This document shows, one piece after another, positions 59,570-64,000 of a DNA stretch of 64,000 bases. Origin of the DNA: Parahaliea maris (lineage in GTDB: Bacteria > Pseudomonadota > Gammaproteobacteria > Pseudomonadales > Halieaceae); contig NZ_VRZA01000001.1 of NCBI RefSeq assembly GCF_008064665.1, forward strand, positions 868,001-932,000, written 5' to 3'. Each line of letters opens with the position of its first letter. The stretch's first letter is position 1. The notes below the pieces were generated by a model, which saw nothing but the letters and a program-made list of their open reading frames with translations, had not been told where the DNA came from and made no database searches. Both the position numbers and the translations under genes were made by a program.

Positions 59570-60357
59570 GACGTTTGACCTCCTCGATAGGGTGAACGGG
59601 CCGCGTAAATGCTGGCGCTGATGGCGAGGGCCAGGCTGGCCAGATACAGACCCAACTGCACGCGGCCCGGGGTGGCCTCGTATCCGAGCACCGCGTACAG
59701 CAGTTCCCCCGTGACGGACTCTTCCGATACCAGCCAGGAGCTGTTCCAGACCGGGTCCACATTCAGCAACCAGCCGGCCTGCTCCAGCAGCATCACACCC
59801 TGCATCACCATGCCCGCACCCAGCAGGCAGAGACTGGCCAGACAGAGCCGGTAGGCCAACCGCCCCGGCCGGGTCACCAGGGCCCAGTAACACAGGGTGC
59901 CGGCGCTGACCCCGATACCCGCGCCCAGGGCGCTGCCCAGCAGGACCGCCTGGCGGTAGCTCTCGACAGCGGCGAATCCGCGTACATACAGCAGGACTTC
60001 CGAGCCCTCGCGGGTCACCGCCAATGCCACGGCCAGCGCCATCAGGGGACCGGTGAAAGCCGAGTAGTGCCGGCCGTCCGAGCGCTCCCGGGTATCCAGG
60101 ATCACCGCGCAGACCACGAAAAACACCCCGATCTGCAGCGCGGCATTGGTGACCTCCTGGCCGGTGCCATCCAGCATGTCAGTCAGGGGCCCCAGGGCAC
60201 TCGCAAGGCCGATGACCCCTGCCACCGACGCCACAGCCGCGGGCCACAGCCAGTTAAAGCCCAGCTGTATCACCCGTGCCAGGGCCAGCAGCGCGGTGAC
60301 CAGGATGGCCGCCTCGAGCACTTCGCGCAGGACCAGGATGACGGAATTGATCAGCAT
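59566..60357 (-). CDS. FTR1-family iron permease
   Basis: Inner-membrane high-affinity iron transporter of 263 residues with about seven helices. The two REXXE iron-binding motifs are REVLE (residues 11-15, first helix) and REGSE (about 115-119, fourth helix). The family includes EfeU and yeast Ftr1p, which need a partner oxidase or cupredoxin. A cupredoxin-like gene lies five bases upstream; no efeO or efeB is present. Confidence 0.92.
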   Translation of the reverse strand: MLINSVILVLREVLEAAILVTALLALARVIQLGFNWLWPAAVASVAGVIGLASALGPLTDMLDGTGQEVTNAALQIGVFFVVCAVILDTRERSDGRHYSAFTGPLMALAVALAVTREGSEVLLYVRGFAAVESYRQAVLLGSALGAGIGVSAGTLCYWALVTRPGRLAYRLCLASLCLLGAGMVMQGVMLLEQAGWLLNVDPVWNSSWLVSEESVTGELLYAVLGYEATPGRVQLGLYLASLALAISASIYAARSPYRGGQTS

Positions 60358-60362
60358 CGACC

Positions 60363-60713
60363 CTACTCCGCTATCACCCGCCCCTGGGCGGTCTGCGGAT
60401 TGAATTCACCGAAGAAGGGATAGACGCCGGGCGCCAGGGGGCCGATAAAAATGACCGCCTTGCGCCCACCGAGAATCACTTTCTCCCGGTTGAGCTCGTA
60501 GCTTTCAAATTCTTCCGGTGTGGGGTCTTCATTGGTTACCACCAACTTGACCCGGGTGTTCGCGGGCACCACGACTTCATCGGGTTCGAACAGGTGGTCG
60601 CGGATGACCAGGTGAAATTCAGGGGCCGCCAGGACGGCGCCCGAAAGCCCCAGCCCTGGCAGCAGCAGACACAGCAGCAGCCCCGACCGCACACGCCGGC
60701 GCCGGGCAGTCAC
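60363..60713 (-). CDS. Periplasmic cupredoxin-like protein
   Basis: Exported protein of 116 residues with signal peptide about 1-29 (ending VLAAP) and a single cupredoxin fold: EFHLVIRDHLFEPDEVVVPA, RVKLVVTNEDPTPEEFESYE and a final YPFFGEFNPQTAQGRVI. It lacks the Cys of a blue-copper site, so metal ligands would be the Glu, His and acidic residues in EEFES and FFGEF, as in EfeO/P19-type iron-handling proteins. The ATG overlaps the histidine-kinase stop by four bases. Confidence 0.85.
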   Translation of the reverse strand: MTARRRRVRSGLLLCLLLPGLGLSGAVLAAPEFHLVIRDHLFEPDEVVVPANTRVKLVVTNEDPTPEEFESYELNREKVILGGRKAVIFIGPLAPGVYPFFGEFNPQTAQGRVIAE

Positions 60714-62113
60714 TGGCTTGCCTCCGCCACGGGGAAGTACACCCGGACCGCCAAGCCCTTGCCCGGAGGCGGCGTATCCAGCCGCACCTCCGCCCCATGC
60801 AACTGGGCGATCTGCCAGACAATGGCCAGGCCCAGGCCCGCCCCGCCGACCCCACTGCTGTCGTCGACCCGGTAAAAACGGCGAAATACCTGGTCCCGCT
60901 CTGCGGCCGGGATACCCGGTCCGTCGTCGGTGACCACCAGGCAGGGCCTGCCCTCGTCCATACCGGTCGTCACCTCTACCTCACTGCCGCGACCGGCGTA
61001 CTTGCGCGCGTTGTCCAGCAGGTTGCGCAGCAGGGTGTCGAGCATCACCTCGTCACCCTGCACCGTACAGTCCTCGCCGCCCAGGGACAGGGACAGGCCC
61101 GCCTCGGAAAACAGGGGCCACAGGGAGGCGGCGACCCGCTCGGCCAGGGCATGCAGGTTGACGGTGGCAAAATGTCCGCGCATCAGTTCGGGCTGGGTGC
61201 GGGAGATATCCAGTAGCTGCTCGACCAGGTGCTGCATGCGATCGACGTCGGCGCGGATATGGCACAGGGAGGGGTGATCTGCCGACAGGTCCTGGGACAG
61301 GTTGTGCAGGTGAATTTTCAGGCCACTGATGGGAGTGCGCAGTTCATGGGCCGCGTGGGAGGCAAAATCCCGCTCCCGTTGCAGGGCCGACGACAAGCGC
61401 GCCAGCAGGGCATTGGTGGACCCCACCACCGGGCGTAGTTCTACCGGAGGGGTTGGGAATACCAGCGGTTCCAGGTCGTCACTGGCCTTGCGGTTGATCT
61501 GCTGTGACAGGGAGCGAAGGGGTGCCAGCCCCCAGCCCACCAGGAACCAGATCAGCACGGCGGCGACCGGCAACCAGGTGAGCAGGGGCAATACCGACTC
61601 CATCACCACCCGCTCGGCCAGGGTGAAGCGCAAATCGGCGCGCTCGGCAACCTGGTACCAGGTACCGTCGGCGCCGGCCACGGTCAGGGTCCGCCAGCGA
61701 AAACCGCCGAAATTGGCGTAGTCGAAGCCGGCATCGAAACTCGCCATCGGCTCGCTGCCCGGCACGCCGGCGTGCTGGAGTAACTGGTCATCGCGCCAGA
61801 CCTGGAACGCGAAACCCTCACCGGGTTGGAGGCTTTTGTCTCCCTCAGGCCCAGGGCTGTCTGCCCCCGGCTCAGGGCTGTCTATTTGTCGCTCAGGGCT
61901 GTCTATTTGTCGCTCAGGGCTGTTCGCTCCCGTCGCCTCTGCCCCAACAGCGTCGTGGTAACGCAGGATATCGACCGCGTAGCGCAACTGGGTGTCGAGT
62001 AACTCCTCGGCCCTGTCCATGCTCGCCCGATACCCCAGCAGGGCCGCCAGGAACGACACCAGCGTGAACGCGGCGATCAGCATGGCAACCAGGGAGACTC
62101 GAATCGAGGTCAT
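60710..62113 (-). CDS. Sensor histidine kinase (QseC/PmrB-like)
   Basis: Two-pass membrane kinase of 467 residues. Helices lie near 7-28 and 178-198 with a periplasmic sensor between them. The HAMP region is followed by HisKA with phospho-acceptor HELRTPISGLK (about 261) and an HATPase domain with NLLDNARKYA, DDGPGIP and GAGLGLAIVWQ. Residues about 63-92 are a repeat tract (SPERQID units) encoded by 21-base tandem repeats. It overlaps the regulator gene by four bases. Confidence 0.93.
   Translation of the reverse strand: MTSIRVSLVAMLIAAFTLVSFLAALLGYRASMDRAEELLDTQLRYAVDILRYHDAVGAEATGANSPERQIDSPERQIDSPEPGADSPGPEGDKSLQPGEGFAFQVWRDDQLLQHAGVPGSEPMASFDAGFDYANFGGFRWRTLTVAGADGTWYQVAERADLRFTLAERVVMESVLPLLTWLPVAAVLIWFLVGWGLAPLRSLSQQINRKASDDLEPLVFPTPPVELRPVVGSTNALLARLSSALQRERDFASHAAHELRTPISGLKIHLHNLSQDLSADHPSLCHIRADVDRMQHLVEQLLDISRTQPELMRGHFATVNLHALAERVAASLWPLFSEAGLSLSLGGEDCTVQGDEVMLDTLLRNLLDNARKYAGRGSEVEVTTGMDEGRPCLVVTDDGPGIPAAERDQVFRRFYRVDDSSGVGGAGLGLAIVWQIAQLHGAEVRLDTPPPGKGLAVRVYFPVAEASQ
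61851..61931 (-). repeat. 21-bp tandem repeats in the sensor kinase gene
   Basis: Two exact units of TCAGGGCTGTCTATTTGTCGC (61872-61892, 61893-61913) are flanked by degenerate units at 61851-61871 and from 61914. They encode SPERQID twice, then SPEPGAD and SPGPEGD-like units in the periplasmic loop. The length is a multiple of three, so gain or loss of units keeps the frame. Confidence 0.92.
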
Positions 62114-62769
62114 GCAGCGGCAACAGTGTAGCCAATACCCCGCACGGTGCGGATGAAGCCTTCCGGCAGTTTCCGGCGCAGGTGGTGAATGTGCACCTCC
62201 AGCGCATTGCTGGCCACTTCCTCACCCCAACTGTAGAGGTGGTTTTCCAGGGTCGAGCGGGTGAGCACCTTGCCGGCATTTTCCATCAATGCCTTGAGCA
62301 GCATGTACTCCCGGCGCGGCAGGTTGAGCGCCTCGCCCTCCACCGAAACGGTGTGGGCGGTCGCGTCCAGTGACACTGGGCCAATAGTGACCTGACTGCT
62401 CGACGCCGTGGACAGGCGCCGGGCAAACACCCGCAGGCGGGCGGCAAGTTCCTGCATGTCAAAGGGCTTGGCAAGGTAATCGTCGGCACCGCGATCGAGC
62501 CCGGCGACCTTGTCCTCGGCCTCGCCGCGGGCGGTGAGCAACAGTACCGGAGTGGTGTCGTGCCGGCCGCGCAATTCGGACAGTACCTGCAGCCCGTCCA
62601 TATCCGGCAGGCCGAGGTCCAGCACCACCATATCGTGAGCCTCGGCACGGGTGGCGGCCAGCGCTTCGCGCCCGCAGGCCACGTGATTCACCACGAAGCC
62701 CTCGCGGCCCAGGGCCGCCTCCAGGCCGCTGGCCAGTGAGAGGTCGTCCTCCACCAACAGGATGCGCAT
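62110..62769 (-). CDS. OmpR-family response regulator (QseB/PmrA-like)
   Basis: Response regulator of 219 residues. The receiver domain has the acidic pair in LLVEDDLSL, phospho-Asp in DMVVLDLGLPDMDG (about 51) and the Lys in DDYLAKPFDM. The winged-helix domain has LPRREYMLLKALMENAGKVL and HHLRRKLPEGFIRTVRGIGY. It starts overlapping the SDR stop by one base and precedes the kinase, so the operon supplies its own two-component system, probably responding to iron or envelope state. Confidence 0.94.
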   Translation of the reverse strand: MRILLVEDDLSLASGLEAALGREGFVVNHVACGREALAATRAEAHDMVVLDLGLPDMDGLQVLSELRGRHDTTPVLLLTARGEAEDKVAGLDRGADDYLAKPFDMQELAARLRVFARRLSTASSSQVTIGPVSLDATAHTVSVEGEALNLPRREYMLLKALMENAGKVLTRSTLENHLYSWGEEVASNALEVHIHHLRRKLPEGFIRTVRGIGYTVAAA

Positions 62770-63608
62770 CAGGCGGCGGCTCGCTCCGCTTTCGATTTGA
62801 CTTGGGCTTTCCCGCTGGCACCGGCATCGGGCTGTTGCGCGTAGCGGCGAATGACCGGTAGCGCTTGCCGCAACGATTTATCCACCAGCGCCGGCAACAG
62901 CGCGTTGACGCGCACAAACAGTTTCTCCGGCCAGCCGGTGTGGCGACGGCGTTGATCGCCCTCGATAAACTGCGCCAGCGACTCAGCAACAGCTTCCGGC
63001 GCATCCATGGCGTTGCCCAGCTCTGCATTCATGGCTTCTACCTGTTCCGCATTCATGGCTGTACGGATCGCCCGCGGCGCGAAATAACGCACGGAAACCG
63101 GGCTGTCTGCCAGCTCCCGCGTCAGGGCCTCGGTGAGACCGCGCAAGGCGAACTTGCTCGCACAATACGCCGAGAAGCCCGGATAGCCAATAGCCCCGAA
63201 GGTAGAACCGACATTGACGATAACCGAGTTGCGCTGCTGCAACACCGGCAACAGGTCGCGGATCAGTGCAGCTGGCGCCTCTACATTCACCTGCATCATC
63301 TGCCCTAGCTGGTCCGCCGACTGCTCTTCGAACAGGCAGAAGGCGTTGATGCCGGCGCAGTTGATCAGGCCGTCCAGCCCGGTACCGGCCGCGGCCACCA
63401 CTGCCGCCCTGCCCGCCTGTTCCGTCAGGTCCGCCTCTACCGTGACATGCCCGCAACCCGGCAAGGTTGCCTGCAGGGTCGCCAGGGCCTGGGCGTTGCG
63501 GCCCACCAGCACCAGCACCGCTCCGCGCCGGGCCAGCGCGCAGGCCACTGCCCGACCGAGGCCGCCAGTGGCACCCGTCAGCACCAGATGCTTGCCTTCT
63601 ATTTTCAC
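62769..63608 (-). CDS. Short-chain dehydrogenase/reductase
   Basis: NAD(P)-dependent oxidoreductase of 279 residues. The cofactor motif is TGATGGLGRAVACAL (about 12-26). The NAG-like motif is INCAGINAF. The catalytic residues are Ser in IVNVGSTFGAIGY and Tyr/Lys in SAYCASK (about 156-162). A C-terminal extension of about 40 residues ends in a basic tail. The substrate is unknown. It lies nine bases after the heme-oxygenase-fold gene and one base before the regulator. Confidence 0.88.
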   Translation of the reverse strand: MKIEGKHLVLTGATGGLGRAVACALARRGAVLVLVGRNAQALATLQATLPGCGHVTVEADLTEQAGRAAVVAAAGTGLDGLINCAGINAFCLFEEQSADQLGQMMQVNVEAPAALIRDLLPVLQQRNSVIVNVGSTFGAIGYPGFSAYCASKFALRGLTEALTRELADSPVSVRYFAPRAIRTAMNAEQVEAMNAELGNAMDAPEAVAESLAQFIEGDQRRRHTGWPEKLFVRVNALLPALVDKSLRQALPVIRRYAQQPDAGASGKAQVKSKAERAAA

Positions 63609-63617
63609 TTGTCCTCC

Positions 63618-64000
63618 TCAGGCCGCCAGCGCAGCTGCCTGCACTGGGTCCACACTGCGAAAAACATCTGCATAGAGCCGATAGAACATACCCGCGGCGT
63701 GCAGGATCGCCTGCTGGTCCCCGGGCTCCTCGATACGGTCCATCAGGCCGCGGAAAAAGTCCACGTGTTCAATATCCAGCGAACCGTGGGAGCGCAGATA
63801 GGTAAAGGCCTTTGCCGACAGTCCAGTGGAGGCCATTACCTGTGCCGCTGCAGAATCGGCGACCGCGATACTGGTGCCCTCCAGCACATGCACCATGCCA
63901 AAAAAGGCCAGCGGGTTCTGGCGGTCGATCAGGTGATAGGCGTAGGCCACCATCAGCTCGGTGGCGGGATTGGGCTGGCTGTGCTCGGCCAGATCGCGGT
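63618..64000 (-). CDS. Heme-oxygenase-fold (TenA/PqqC-like) iron-containing redox protein, partial
   Basis: The visible 127 residues are the C-terminal part; the start lies beyond the right edge, and the frame stays open to base 64000. Motifs FGMVHVLEGTSIAVAD and RSHGSLDIEHVDFFRGLMD, with Glu, His, Asp and His ligand candidates, resemble heme-oxygenase-like di-iron oxidases and TenA-like proteins. It is the first gene visible of the iron-permease operon. Function uncertain; TenA-type thiaminase is the main alternative. Confidence 0.7.
   Translation of the reverse strand, partial: RDLAEHSQPNPATELMVAYAYHLIDRQNPLAFFGMVHVLEGTSIAVADSAAAQVMASTGLSAKAFTYLRSHGSLDIEHVDFFRGLMDRIEEPGDQQAILHAAGMFYRLYADVFRSVDPVQAAALAA

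Overview
The window is chromosomal DNA from a GC-rich (roughly 60%) gammaproteobacterium. The gene order, the zinc-free 101-residue S14, a LiuR-controlled leucine catabolic operon and many oxygen-dependent lipid enzymes fit an aerobic, probably marine lineage near Cellvibrionales/Microbulbifer/Halieaceae. That placement is an inference, not a database result.

About half the window is the core information-processing array, read leftwards (minus strand): birA-coaX-tRNA-Thr-tRNA-Thr // tRNA-Tyr-tRNA-Gly-tRNA-Thr-tufB-tRNA-Trp-secE-nusG-rplKAJL-rpoBC // rpsL-rpsG-fusA-tufA // rpsJ-rplCDWB-rpsS-rplV-rpsC-rplP-rpmC-rpsQ-rplNXE-rpsNH-rplF(partial). The order matches the classical gammaproteobacterial one, but three blocks of unrelated genes break it: about 3.3 kb between tufA and rpsJ (a TM2 membrane protein and a riboswitch-controlled BtuB-like receptor), about 5.8 kb between rpoC and rpsL (a second EF-G, a DUF4382 lipoprotein, a FecR-domain protein and a small secreted protein), and about 6 kb between tRNA-Thr(TGT) and tRNA-Tyr (sulfotransferase, crotonase, two large membrane proteins, a PhyH dioxygenase).

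Right of birA (43-64 kb) the DNA is ordinary metabolic and accessory sequence: an NTF2-like protein; an autoregulated TetR/fatty-acid-hydroxylase pair; a vapBC toxin-antitoxin locus; liuR-liuA-liuB-liuC-liuD for leucine/isovalerate breakdown, split by two structured repeat elements; a KefC-type antiporter; YaeQ; a second sterol-desaturase-like protein; an Ada/AlkA fusion glycosylase with Ogt; and a tight seven-gene minus-strand operon joining a heme-oxygenase-fold protein, an SDR, a two-component system, a cupredoxin, an FTR1 iron permease and an outer-membrane-like protein.

The most unusual material is non-coding. A palindromic repeat family with GGGGTCAGAG ends occurs four times beside translation and transcription genes. 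One copy is a perfect 54-bp palindrome in the rplL-rpoB spacer, and two copies bracket the btuB unit. There are also two cloverleaf-like elements inside the liu operon and a nested inverted-repeat element of about 130 bp upstream of the DNA-repair genes. Regulatory features readable in the sequence include a cobalamin riboswitch, the L10 autoregulatory leader, an attenuator-like hairpin after rplL, promoters for the S10, str and tRNA operons, and operators for LiuR, VapBC and the TetR protein. No CRISPR array, prophage or intact insertion sequence was found.
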